Assembly (NCBI RefSeq): GCF_001729245.1
Contig: NZ_CP015217.1
Span: 1,986,001 to 2,050,000 of the forward strand
Direction of reading: 5' to 3'
DNA length: 64,000 nt
Origin: Leptospira tipperaryensis
GTDB lineage: Bacteria; Spirochaetota; Leptospiria; Leptospirales; Leptospiraceae
In this document: piece after piece, positions 1 to 12,109 of the stretch
Numbering within the stretch: position 1 is the stretch's first letter
Layout of the letters: every line of letters begins with the position of its first letter
The notes under the pieces: generated by a model
Told to the model about the DNA's origin: nothing
The model's database searches: none
The model's input: only the letters and a program-made list of their open reading frames with translations
Translations under genes and position numbers: made by a program

Positions 1-357
1 GTTCGGGTTCGTTTGAAAATTCAGACGGAATCCACTCTTTCTTGGGTTGCAATCAAGGATCCGATCCCGGCGGGTGCGAGTATTTTAGGTTCCGGATTGG
101 GAAATGATTCTATAGCCGGAAGCGAACTCGCCACCAGAGGTGACTGGTGGTCTTCACCTACGTTTGTGGAAAGAAAATGGGAAGGTTATACCGCTTATTT
201 CGAATATCTCCCGGCGGGAAGTGTGACTTTGGAATACGTCTATCGAATCAACCATTCCGGAAAATTTGTGCTTCCTTCCACCCGAGTCGAGGCCATGTAT
301 CTTCCGGATCAGTTCGCGGAAGTTCCGAACGCGGATCAAACCGTCAACAAGGACTAG
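1..357 (+). CDS. Bacterial alpha-2-macroglobulin family protein, C-terminal fragment
   Basis: The frame is open from base 1, so the 5' part of the gene lies outside the window; 118 residues remain. The visible part (IKDPIPAGAS near the start, then a W-rich stretch and a VYRINHSGKFVLPSTRVEAMY segment) matches the last, receptor-binding-like domain of bacterial alpha-2-macroglobulins. These large periplasmic lipoproteins trap proteases, usually with a thioester that is not visible here. The stop is 6 bp before the ATG of a PBP1C gene. A2M next to pbpC is a well known conserved gene pair thought to couple protease defence with cell-wall repair, and that context strongly supports the call. The thioester CxEQ motif cannot be checked. 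Confidence 0.85.
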   Translation, partial: VRVRLKIQTESTLSWVAIKDPIPAGASILGSGLGNDSIAGSELATRGDWWSSPTFVERKWEGYTAYFEYLPAGSVTLEYVYRINHSGKFVLPSTRVEAMYLPDQFAEVPNADQTVNKD

Positions 358-363
358 GTAAGA

Positions 364-2445
<2,082 letters not shown>

Positions 2446-2505
2446 TAAAAAGGTTTTTCTCTTGCCGAACCCGACCTTGACGTTAGAATCAATCCAAGAC
2501 TTCTT

Positions 2506-3303
<798 letters not shown>

Positions 3304-3305
3304 GA

Positions 3306-4493
<1,188 letters not shown>

Positions 4494-4502
<9 letters not shown>

Positions 4503-5414
4503 ATGACTTTTGAGTTTTAAAAGCGCATAGAGCGTCGCGATATGAGGAGTTTTAAAATGAAACTTTTCTCCGATTTTCAGGGCGTTGCCAAGGATGGCGT
4601 CGATCTCCATCGGTCTTCCACTTTCAAAATCCAAAAGCATACTCGTCTTATACGGTTTCATCGACTCCGTCATCTGAATAAAAGTTTCAATCTGTTCTAT
4701 GGGAACCGCAGCTCCGTCTAATTCGGAAAGTTTCTGGACCTCGTACATGATCTCGATCACGAGAGAACGACTGGAAGGTTCGGCAAGGATTTGAGAAGTA
4801 TTTTTACCTCCGGAAAGAACGCTGATCGGATTGAAGGGCGCGTTCCACATCAGCTTCTTCCACCTTGCTTGGCGGATCTCATCCGTCCTTTGTGTGGGAA
4901 CTCCTCCTGTTTCAAAAAGTTTTACGAGTTTGTCCGCAAGCGAAGAAGTAGGATTGCGATTCCAAGAACCGATCGTAAGATCTCCGTAATCCAGGTGATG
5001 AATTTTACCGTTGTCTAAGCGGTTTGCGCAGACAAAAGCAAGACCGCTCAAAATTTCGTTGGATGGATAGAGAGAAGCAATCGGTTCTTCGATTCCGATT
5101 CCATTTTGGAGGAGTAAGATCGGAATGTGTTCCGGAATAGAAAAGCCTAAGATCGTTTCCAGGCGCACATCGGGTAGACATTTGAGGCAGTTAAGAATGA
5201 GATCGTATTCTTCTAAATTTTTGGGGACCTCCTCAAAGACGAGGTTCGGTTGATACTCGAAGTCCCCCCAATGACTCTGGATTTGAAATCCGCTTTCTTC
5301 GAGTTCCAATGCGTTCTTACGAACCCAAAAGTCGAGAGTACAACCTGCCTGTTTGAGTTTGCCGGCGTAAAGTCCGGCGATTGCCCCGGAACCTAAAACT
5401 AAAATTCGAAACAA
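4494..5414 (-). CDS. panE: 2-dehydropantoate 2-reductase (ketopantoate reductase)
   Basis: 306 residues. The family reduces 2-dehydropantoate to pantoate with NADPH, in pantothenate and CoA synthesis. The N-terminal Rossmann motif GSGAIAG (8-14), QNGIG (103-107) and the catalytic-lysine block RWKKLMWNAPFNPIS (184-198) are typical, and the length fits (E. coli PanE about 300). The start is TTG, read from a GGTGGGA ribosome site made of the last codons of the upstream 65-residue gene, so the two are translationally close. Ketopantoate-reductase paralogues with other 2-keto-acid substrates exist, so substrate assignment is by family. Confidence 0.88.
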
Positions 5415-5415
5415 A

Positions 5416-5613
5416 TCATCCCACCTGAGAAAATTTCTTTTCTATCTTTTTAAGAATTTCTGTGATTGCTTGCACATAACCGTCGTAAACGCCGCGATCG
5501 TATTCGTTTAGAGCTCGATAGTTTAGACCTTGCATCTCTTTCAAATGACTTCGAAGCTCTTCGTCGATGTAATTTTTGCGGACATAAAGCGTCTCAAATA
5601 CTTTCGGATGCAT
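5416..5613 (-). CDS. Small conserved-looking protein, function unknown
   Basis: 65 residues, mostly alpha-helical and charged, with no membrane segment or Cys/His motif. It starts with ATG (upstream GGGAACCG) and ends 1 bp before the TTG start of panE, whose Shine-Dalgarno sequence lies in its last codons. This tight arrangement argues that it is a real gene co-translated with panE. I do not recognise a family. A two-helix fold is all that can be guessed. Confidence 0.65.
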   Translation of the reverse strand: MHPKVFETLYVRKNYIDEELRSHLKEMQGLNYRALNEYDRGVYDGYVQAITEILKKIEKKFSQVG

Positions 5614-5689
5614 TCGGTTCCCTCGTTTGTAAGGTAAGAATCAAACTTTACACCGGATTCCAAGTCTGTAAACATTCAATTTTTGAAAA

Positions 5690-6430
5690 TTAGAGATTTA
5701 TGGATTGGTGATATTTGGACTTGAGCCATTGATTGGCCCTCAAGTAGTCCGGATATTTCCTTTCCAAGGCTCGAAATTCTTTTCCGTGGATCACATTTTT
5801 TCCGTTTTTTCTCGTCGCGGGAAGGTAAACGTGTAAAAGTTCGTGAAATACGATGTATTCCAAAACAAAAACGGGAACGATCTGCCTTCCTAAAATCGGA
5901 TTGATGACGATCATTTTGTGAGAAGGATCAAAATGACCCAATCTCGTTTTGGAATTTCCTTTTCCCCAATAGATTTCGATATCCGAAAGATCGACTCCGA
6001 GATACGTTTCGTTGATTCTGTGGAGCATCTCTTTGAGAATCGCGTTTTTAGAGTCGGAGGATTCTATTCTTTTTTTACGCTTGCTCCTTTCCAATTTTTG
6101 CTTGGAATGAATTTCGTAGAAATTTTGAATCCGCTCTTCGATCGTCTTTGGAATCGGGAGTTTGAGAAGTTTGCAAAGAAGCAATTCAACGACAGTCTCC
6201 AGAGAATCCGATTCTAAATACGCCGAATGGATTTTAAACTCCAGAACCCCCGAGGAGATTCGGATCGCACTTCCTAAGTTTGCGTAAGGGTAGAATTTAT
6301 AACGAACCTTTTTTCCATGTAAAATTTTTCCGCCTCGAACATTCAAGAATTCGAATACTTTGTTTTCAAGAAGAGCCTGAGTTTTATCCAAAGACGGTTT
6401 TGATTTTTGTTTTTCAAATGCCAAAATCAT
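5690..6430 (-). CDS. SprT-like zinc metalloprotease-domain protein
   Basis: The chosen ATG at 6430 gives 246 residues; a longer in-frame start at 6559 would overlap the helicase gene by over 120 bp. The ATG sits 4 bp after the helicase stop, fitting translational coupling. The C-terminal half carries HELLH (196-200) and a downstream H-G-K-E-F (H215 likely third ligand), the layout of SprT/Spartan-like zinc peptidases or YgjP-like hydrolases. A very basic linker (about residues 115-123, KRKKR) may bind DNA. SprT-like proteins in other organisms degrade DNA-protein crosslinks, and coupling to a UvrD-type helicase is suggestive of DNA repair; this is inference. Confidence 0.78.
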   Translation of the reverse strand: MILAFEKQKSKPSLDKTQALLENKVFEFLNVRGGKILHGKKVRYKFYPYANLGSAIRISSGVLEFKIHSAYLESDSLETVVELLLCKLLKLPIPKTIEERIQNFYEIHSKQKLERSKRKKRIESSDSKNAILKEMLHRINETYLGVDLSDIEIYWGKGNSKTRLGHFDPSHKMIVINPILGRQIVPVFVLEYIVFHELLHVYLPATRKNGKNVIHGKEFRALERKYPDYLRANQWLKSKYHQSINL

Positions 6431-6434
6431 AGGA

Positions 6435-8438
6435 TCAGTTTCCGAAATAGTCTTGGATTCTGGAAAACGATTCGGAAACGTTTTTCCCGCCGGCGGAGCC
6501 GGCGCTTGCACCGAGTTCCGATTTGGGAACCGATTTTGTGGAAACAAGTTTGAGTTCATAAACCTTTTCCGGAGAAGGGATTTCGCTTAAGAAACGCGAC
6601 AACTTCGTATAATAAGGACCGGATCTGGATTGAGCCAAAGAAGGCCTTGTAAGATAGAGTTCTTTTCTGGCACGGGTAATCGCCACGTAAAAAAGTCTTC
6701 GCTCTTCTTCCGTGTCCGTGTTTCTGCTGGAGGGAAAAGAACCTTCGGTCGCGTTCAAAACGAATACGAGATCAAACTCCAGACCTTTCGCGGAATGAAC
6801 CGTAGAGAGGTTTAAGAGATCGGTTTCCGAATTGTCCGGATTGATTTTTTCCAAACTCAAAGAGGCGTGATCCATGGTTAGGTCTGAGAGAAAATCGGAC
6901 AAAGAAAAATACTTCAAAGCAAATCCAAGCACGGAATCCAGATCTTCCGATCTACGTTTGGAATCGTCGTAATTTTTTTCCAAAAGGACTCGGTAGTAAT
7001 CGATAAAATCGGATGTGATCGTTTTTACTTCCGATTTGGACTCTGAATGTTTTTGATAGAGATGATAAAGTGGTGAAAGATATTTTTTAAGATTGGAACT
7101 CGTTTCTTCCTGGAGCGCGTTCATCTTTCCGGAAGAACTTCGAACCTTTTCTAAGATTTCGTTTGATTTTGCGTTTCCGATTCCTGGGATCAATTTTAAG
7201 ACTCGAATCCAAGAGACGGAGTCCAGAGGATTTATGAGAAGTTTTAAGAAGGAAAGTAAGTCCTTGATATGCGCGGTTTCGATAAATTTTCTTCCGCCGA
7301 ATTTAACGAAAGGGATATTTCGTTTTGCTAATACGAGTTCGAGTTGATTGGAATTCCAACCCGCGCGAAAAAGAACACTCATCCGTTTGAAAGGAATTCC
7401 TTCTTCTTTTTTTTGGAGTAGGATTTCGGCGATCCCTTCCGCTTCTTCCAGTTCGTCCGTAAATTGAAGCACGGAAGGAAGAGGCCCGTTTTCATTATCG
7501 GTAAATAAGAATTTTTCGTATTTTTCGGAAAAATTTTGAAGCACTGCGTTTGCGAGGTTGAGAATCGCAGGTGTACTTCGGTAATTCTTCTCTAAAAAAA
7601 TGGTTTTTGTATTTTCAAATATTTTAGGAAAATCTAATATTCCTCGGACCGTGGCGCCGCGAAACGTATAGATGCACTGCGCGTCGTCTCCGACCACCAT
7701 AAGATTTCGGTGTTCCGCCGCGAGAAGACAGGCAATATGGGCTTGAATCTTATTCGTATCCTGAAATTCATCCACCATGACAAAACGATATCTCTCGGAA
7801 AGGGCGGAACGAACCCCGGAATGATTTGCGAGCAGATCCCGTGTGAAAAAAAGAAGATCATCGTAATCCAAAAGGGATCTTTCCTTTTTATAAATTTTAT
7901 AATCTTCGAAAATTTGTATGATATCGTTCGATCTTTGTAGGAAAGACGGATAATCTTTTTCTAATATATCCGAAAGGATTCTTCCCGTATTTTGAATTTC
8001 GCTGTGGATTCCGACAAGGGTTTCGTTGGACGGAAAACGGGTCTTTGTCTTTCCGAAATCTCTTTCGCCTCTTAAAAACTGAAATACGTCTAAGGAATCG
8101 GCTTCGTCTAAGATTGTAAAATCCGAGGAAAGTCCAAGGACGGGCGCGAACCTTCGGAGCACGGAGCTACAAAAAGAATGAAAGGTTCCGCCTTGGACTT
8201 CGCCACAACGCGCGTCTCCTAAAGAAGATGCTCTGAGAATCATCTCTCTCGATGCTTTTCGTGTGAAGGTAAGAAGTAAAATGGAAGAGGCGGGAATTCC
8301 GGAAGAAACCAGCTGTGCAAGCCGGCTGATAATGGTTTTTGTTTTACCGGTTCCGGCGCCCGCTAGGACGAGCACCGGTCCGTCCTGGGTAAGGACAGCT
8401 TCCAATTGAGCTGAATTTAATTCTTCCTTCCAGGACAT
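6435..8438 (-). CDS. UvrD/PcrA-type superfamily 1 DNA helicase
   Basis: 667 residues. SF1A helicase motifs in order: QLEAV Q-motif (11-15), Walker A GAGTGKT (27-33), TFTRKAS (Ia), VDEFQDTN (II), GDDAQCIYTFRGA (III), EKNYRS (IV), VHSAKGLEFD (V) and VAITRARKELY (VI). It is a 3'-5' ATP-dependent helicase for repair and replication-fork clearing. It is shorter than E. coli UvrD (720) or PcrA, lacking much of the C-terminal tail, so UvrD versus Rep/PcrA cannot be fixed. It precedes the SprT-like gene on the same strand with a 4-bp gap; the slyD-type gene lies just upstream (20 bp). Confidence 0.92.
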   Translation of the reverse strand: MSWKEELNSAQLEAVLTQDGPVLVLAGAGTGKTKTIISRLAQLVSSGIPASSILLLTFTRKASREMILRASSLGDARCGEVQGGTFHSFCSSVLRRFAPVLGLSSDFTILDEADSLDVFQFLRGERDFGKTKTRFPSNETLVGIHSEIQNTGRILSDILEKDYPSFLQRSNDIIQIFEDYKIYKKERSLLDYDDLLFFTRDLLANHSGVRSALSERYRFVMVDEFQDTNKIQAHIACLLAAEHRNLMVVGDDAQCIYTFRGATVRGILDFPKIFENTKTIFLEKNYRSTPAILNLANAVLQNFSEKYEKFLFTDNENGPLPSVLQFTDELEEAEGIAEILLQKKEEGIPFKRMSVLFRAGWNSNQLELVLAKRNIPFVKFGGRKFIETAHIKDLLSFLKLLINPLDSVSWIRVLKLIPGIGNAKSNEILEKVRSSSGKMNALQEETSSNLKKYLSPLYHLYQKHSESKSEVKTITSDFIDYYRVLLEKNYDDSKRRSEDLDSVLGFALKYFSLSDFLSDLTMDHASLSLEKINPDNSETDLLNLSTVHSAKGLEFDLVFVLNATEGSFPSSRNTDTEEERRLFYVAITRARKELYLTRPSLAQSRSGPYYTKLSRFLSEIPSPEKVYELKLVSTKSVPKSELGASAGSAGGKNVSESFSRIQDYFGN

Positions 8439-8458
8439 GAATGTTGGGGAACGATCTC

Positions 8459-8929
8459 CTAGTGGTGGTGATGTCCACCTTCTCCGTGAACGTGTCCGTG
8501 AGAAACCTCTTCGTCGGTTGCTTCCCGAATCTCAGTAAGTTCTACGTCGAATACGAGGTTGATACCCGCGAGAGGATGATTTCCATCGACGATGACGGAT
8601 TCGTCTTGGAGTTCGGTGATTGTAAAAACTTTGTCCGGTTCGTCGGTTTGAAACATCATTCCAACTTGTAGATCCTCGTTCGGAGGAAATTGTGATCTCG
8701 GAACATCGAAGATCAAATCGGGATCTTTTAAGCCGTAGGCATTTTCTGCTTCTACACTGATTCTTTTTTTCTCACCGGTTGACATCTTTTTCATTTCCTC
8801 TTCCAGCCCAGAAATAATATGACCGACGCCCTCCATATAAGAAAGGGGTGCCTTGCCCTCGGAAGAATCGATCAGATTGCCTTCTGTATCGTGAAGGGTG
8901 TAATGAAAAGTAATCACTCTAGTTTTCAT
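8459..8929 (-). CDS. slyD: SlyD-like FKBP peptidyl-prolyl isomerase with His-rich tail
   Basis: 156 residues from the ATG at 8929, which has a GGAG Shine-Dalgarno 5-7 bp upstream; an upstream in-frame start (8956) lacks this. The sequence shows the FKBP half (YTLHDTEGNLIDSSEGKAP) and the inserted chaperone flap (about 70-125), followed by the tail HGHVHGEGGHHHH. SlyD proteins are prolyl isomerases and chaperones, and the tail binds Ni2+ and other divalent metals. It acts in the cytoplasm, as no signal peptide is seen. It is probably co-transcribed with the downstream helicase gene. Confidence 0.9.
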   Translation of the reverse strand: MKTRVITFHYTLHDTEGNLIDSSEGKAPLSYMEGVGHIISGLEEEMKKMSTGEKKRISVEAENAYGLKDPDLIFDVPRSQFPPNEDLQVGMMFQTDEPDKVFTITELQDESVIVDGNHPLAGINLVFDVELTEIREATDEEVSHGHVHGEGGHHHH

Positions 8930-9048
8930 GGATAGCTCCAAATAGGATAAATTCAAAATTCTGGCAGGAATCGGACGTCAGAAAAATACCGGAATCTAAG
9001 TACTATTCAGGCTAAATTGTGCGCGGTTTAACTCAATCAGAATTTTAT

Positions 9049-9402
9049 TCAGAATTCCGATTCATACTGAAAATCCAATTTGGTTTGTTCGTATTCTTTG
9101 AGAAAGGTTTCGATTCGATTTGATAAAAAGAACCAAGAGTCTTGGGTAAATGTTTCTCTGAATCTTTCGGAGAATCTTAGATAGCTATTTTCCGCGATTC
9201 GACTGTCGCCGGTATGATCCAAAAGAAGTGTATAGGAAATCAGAAGAACATTTTTTTCTAAACTGTAGGCAATGGATTTTTCCAGAACCTTTTGCGGTTC
9301 TTGGACGGAGATCTTTCTTTTGAGTCCGTTCTTGGTAACGAATAAAGGAGGTTGTTCCACTCTGAGAGAAGTAAAGGCGCCGGAATAGATTTTCATATTC
9401 AT
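9049..9402 (-). CDS. Hypothetical protein
   Basis: 117 residues from ATG 9402 (GGTGGA lies directly upstream; a second ATG two codons on is better spaced from it and could be the true start). The protein is soluble, helical in its second half and ends in an acidic/aromatic tail. I do not recognise a family. Flanking intergenic sequence on both sides (93 and 245 bp) suggests its own promoter; an AT-rich stretch near 9590-9620 is a plausible location on the minus strand. Confidence 0.5.
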   Translation of the reverse strand: MNMKIYSGAFTSLRVEQPPLFVTKNGLKRKISVQEPQKVLEKSIAYSLEKNVLLISYTLLLDHTGDSRIAENSYLRFSERFRETFTQDSWFFLSNRIETFLKEYEQTKLDFQYESEF

Positions 9403-9647
9403 AAGTCCACCCAAGGAATAAAATTCCGGGGATGAATCCGAATTCCCGATTTACAAAAGAGGAATTGGATTCTACCCCAGCAAGCGAGCTGGCTTTAGAC
9501 GGCAATCCAGTGAACAGGAGATTAGGAGACTGATTCACTCGGTTCATACCCCAGAAAAGTGCTCGAATCTTTCCCAAAGAATGAATTAATTATGACTTAT
9601 AATATAGAATTGAAACAATTACAACAAATAATTCTTTGAAAGACGTT
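9403..9647. other. Intergenic region upstream of the 117-residue gene
   Basis: No gene is visible. The left half is GC-balanced and contains a short CCAGC/GCTGG inverted repeat (about 9477-9492). The right half (9585-9640) is strongly AT-rich and is the likely promoter region for the minus-strand gene ending at 9049. No convincing -35/-10 pair was identified. Confidence 0.4.
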
Positions 9648-12026
9648 TTATGAAGCTTTTTTTCTTTCTTTGCCTCCAAATTCCGACCTCTTTTCCGTGG
9701 AAAGTTTTGTGACTGCCCGAGAAATTCCGGTCTCGGGATTTTTCAGAAACAAACCTTCCGACCGGAGAGTTATCTTTTCCGAGAAAAGTCGAATGAGTTT
9801 GAAATTCTGGGTTTTCTTTGCCAAAAGGAGACAGATCTTCGCGAGCTGAAAATCTGCAGGGCGGAGAATCGAAGCTTTCGCGTAGAAAGAAGCAGCCCTT
9901 TGCAATTCCCCTCTTTGAATCGCCTCCTTTCCCTTTCGAATATAAGAGTCACTTTCCAAATAGGAATGAATTTCGATTCTTCCGGCGGTTCTTTGTATTT
10001 TCAGAAAACTCAGATCGTCCGAGAGTTCTCCAAAACTTCGGATTCTATTCTCCAAAATTTCAAGACTCGGTACGGAATCCTGGACGGTTTTGAGAAACAG
10101 TTCCGGAGAAGAAGTCTTCTGCTTTTGAGAGGGATCTGTTTCCAGAGGGAGAAACAAATCCTCGCGTCCGTCGGAACCAAAGAGAATCGTATCTCCCGAC
10201 AAAACGGAAAAATGTAACACTTGCACCGGAAGTTCCGAATTCGGAAATCCAATCTTTCTAAGAATCAAATCCTCCGAAAGATAACTTACCCGTTGATTTC
10301 GCAAGAGTACGATGGGCGGGTGTTCGCAATTGAGAAAAAAGAGATCTCCTGTCTCGATTCTATACAAGGAAAGAATGGATGAAACGAGCATACTTCCGTC
10401 AAAAGATTCGAAAACGGCTTGAAGATTTTTATAAAGCAGAAAAAGCCAATTCTCAGGACTTCTAAATTCGTAATCGGGCGTTTGTAAAAAGCTTTTTACA
10501 ATGGAACAAAAGATCAGAGCCCCGCTTGCTCCTTGGAGAGATTTTCCCATTGCGTCGGCGTTGATCAGAACCTGATATTCGAGTCCGGAAATTAAAACAG
10601 TTTCGTTTAGAACCACGTCGCCTCCGATTTCATAGTTTCGATTCTTAAATTGAAATCGTTTGTATTGTTTTCTGTAGACTTCGATGTTTGCCGAATCACT
10701 TTTAACTTCTTTGGAAAGAAAGGGCTGAAAGAGAAGGGTGATAAGAAAGTAATCTCCGTCTTGTTGTTCTTTTAGTATTTTGATTTCTTGAAGACTCTGC
10801 GTTAGTTCCTTTGTCCGCTTGCGGATTCCTTCTTCCAAAACGAGGTTCCAGGTCTTAAGTTTTTCCTTCATTCCTACAAATTTATCAGCGAGAATCAAGG
10901 TTAGAAAGAATAGGAAGCCGCTGACTCCAAAGCCGGAAAGACGAATCATCGAAAAATTTCCTCTTTCTGAAAGTGTGTCGATTCCGACGCAAGCAACGAG
11001 AAAGAAAATTCCAAAAAGAATTCTTCTAAAATCCTTTCTGTTTTTGAGGTTGGGAAGAATCAGTTTGAGAGAAAGCCCGACATAGCCGACCCAGAGCGTT
11101 TGATGAAAGATACGATTGGTCCAGTCCAAGTCGGATACGGTTGGCAAAAACCAAAACACAACTCCGAGAAGAATGGAAAACATTTCTAAGATTTTTTGGA
11201 ACCGATTTCTCTGCTTTCGCAATATCGCGGTAAGGAATCTACAAAAAAGAGGAAACAAAAAGACTAAAAAAGTATATTCTAATTTCTTTAAGTATAAAAT
11301 TTCCAATCCGGTGAGATATTTGAATTCGCTCAAGGAAATCTGATAGTACGAAAAGAAAATGAGAAAGAGGCCGAAATAAAAATTCTCGTTTTTTAGTTTT
11401 TCCCTCAGAGAAAGAAACAAAAAGAATCCTCCGATCAAAAGAAAAGAGGAGAACAAAAGAAGTCCTCCTATCTCGGAGAAATAAAATTCTTTCCAAATGG
11501 CGACCGAAGGCCCGACGCTGATCGGACCGGAAAGGATTCCAAACTCGTATTCGAAGTACGGTTTTACAAATACTTCTACTGTGTTTTCCTCTCGGACAAT
11601 CGACTGCGGAATTCTATAGATTCGAGTTCGATCATAACCTTGAGGAATCGAATTTTGATACTGAGAAAATAATTCTTCCGTTAGTTCGGTTCCGTTCAAA
11701 AAGACCCGGGCCTGATCCGAGATCTTTCCTAAACAAAGACTTTGAAAGTGTGGTTCTTCTGAGGATTTGAAAAATTTCTTTCTTAGTAAAACGCCTTCGT
11801 TTGGCGATTGAATCCATTTTTGAAGGTTGGAGGGAACTGGGACCGTCTTTTTGGATTTGCGATTTGGCGCTAAGGCCAAGGAAAATTCTTCCGTGTTCGT
11901 TTCGATTTCCCAATCTCCCGAAAGATCGAGGACCGGATCCCGGTTTGTCGCCGGTTGGAATTCCGGTTCGCAAGAAAGGAAAAGGACGGAAAGAATGATG
12001 AGAATAGGGCTGAATTTTGAAGACAA
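9648..12026 (-). CDS. Membrane-anchored SpoIIE-type phosphatase with 7TM sensor and TPR tail
   Basis: 792 residues, TTG start with a strong AGGAGGAG ribosome site 6 bp upstream. Order: lipoprotein-like signal ending in LSC (C about residue 19), a jelly-roll/galactose-binding-like extracytoplasmic domain (about 30-180), seven hydrophobic segments (about 180-390) of the 7TMR-DISM type, a short coiled coil (about 395-425), a PP2C/SpoIIE phosphatase domain (about 440-690; GGDVV, NADAMGKS, GSDGREDL and SDDLSFL blocks), and a TPR-like tail (about 710-770). Such proteins dephosphorylate anti-sigma-factor antagonists in response to an external signal. No partner-switch genes lie adjacent. The phosphatase motifs look intact. 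Confidence 0.85.
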   Translation of the reverse strand: MSSKFSPILIILSVLFLSCEPEFQPATNRDPVLDLSGDWEIETNTEEFSLALAPNRKSKKTVPVPSNLQKWIQSPNEGVLLRKKFFKSSEEPHFQSLCLGKISDQARVFLNGTELTEELFSQYQNSIPQGYDRTRIYRIPQSIVREENTVEVFVKPYFEYEFGILSGPISVGPSVAIWKEFYFSEIGGLLLFSSFLLIGGFFLFLSLREKLKNENFYFGLFLIFFSYYQISLSEFKYLTGLEILYLKKLEYTFLVFLFPLFCRFLTAILRKQRNRFQKILEMFSILLGVVFWFLPTVSDLDWTNRIFHQTLWVGYVGLSLKLILPNLKNRKDFRRILFGIFFLVACVGIDTLSERGNFSMIRLSGFGVSGFLFFLTLILADKFVGMKEKLKTWNLVLEEGIRKRTKELTQSLQEIKILKEQQDGDYFLITLLFQPFLSKEVKSDSANIEVYRKQYKRFQFKNRNYEIGGDVVLNETVLISGLEYQVLINADAMGKSLQGASGALIFCSIVKSFLQTPDYEFRSPENWLFLLYKNLQAVFESFDGSMLVSSILSLYRIETGDLFFLNCEHPPIVLLRNQRVSYLSEDLILRKIGFPNSELPVQVLHFSVLSGDTILFGSDGREDLFLPLETDPSQKQKTSSPELFLKTVQDSVPSLEILENRIRSFGELSDDLSFLKIQRTAGRIEIHSYLESDSYIRKGKEAIQRGELQRAASFYAKASILRPADFQLAKICLLLAKKTQNFKLIRLFSEKITLRSEGLFLKNPETGISRAVTKLSTEKRSEFGGKERKKAS

Positions 12027-12032
12027 GCGATT

Positions 12033-12073
12033 CTCCTCCTAACACAAACGGTTCTTCGATGTGTTCGGAGGAG
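12033..12073 (-). promoter_or_regulatory. Hairpin sequestering the Shine-Dalgarno of the SpoIIE-type gene
   Basis: In the minus-strand transcript two 14-nt arms pair with one mismatch around a 13-nt loop (plus-strand coordinates 12033-12046 and 12060-12073). The 3' arm contains the AGGAGGAG ribosome site used by the TTG start at 12026. No U-run follows, so this is not an ordinary terminator. It could be an RNA thermometer or another translational switch. Confidence 0.5.
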
Positions 12074-12109
12074 AGCGTGAGATGAGAGAAATTCTAAAAA
12101 TTTTTCGTT

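Noticed and set aside
8459..8500. The GHHHH ends of the SlyD-like protein and CDF protein considered as cloning tags or assembly contamination
   Set aside because: Both are natural His-rich tails known in SlyD and CDF families and vary in codon use and spacing.
9461..9545. Structured-looking stretch (CCAGC/GCTGG and AGTGAA/TTCACT pairs) considered as a riboswitch
   Set aside because: No match to any riboswitch core I know and the stems are only 5-6 bp.
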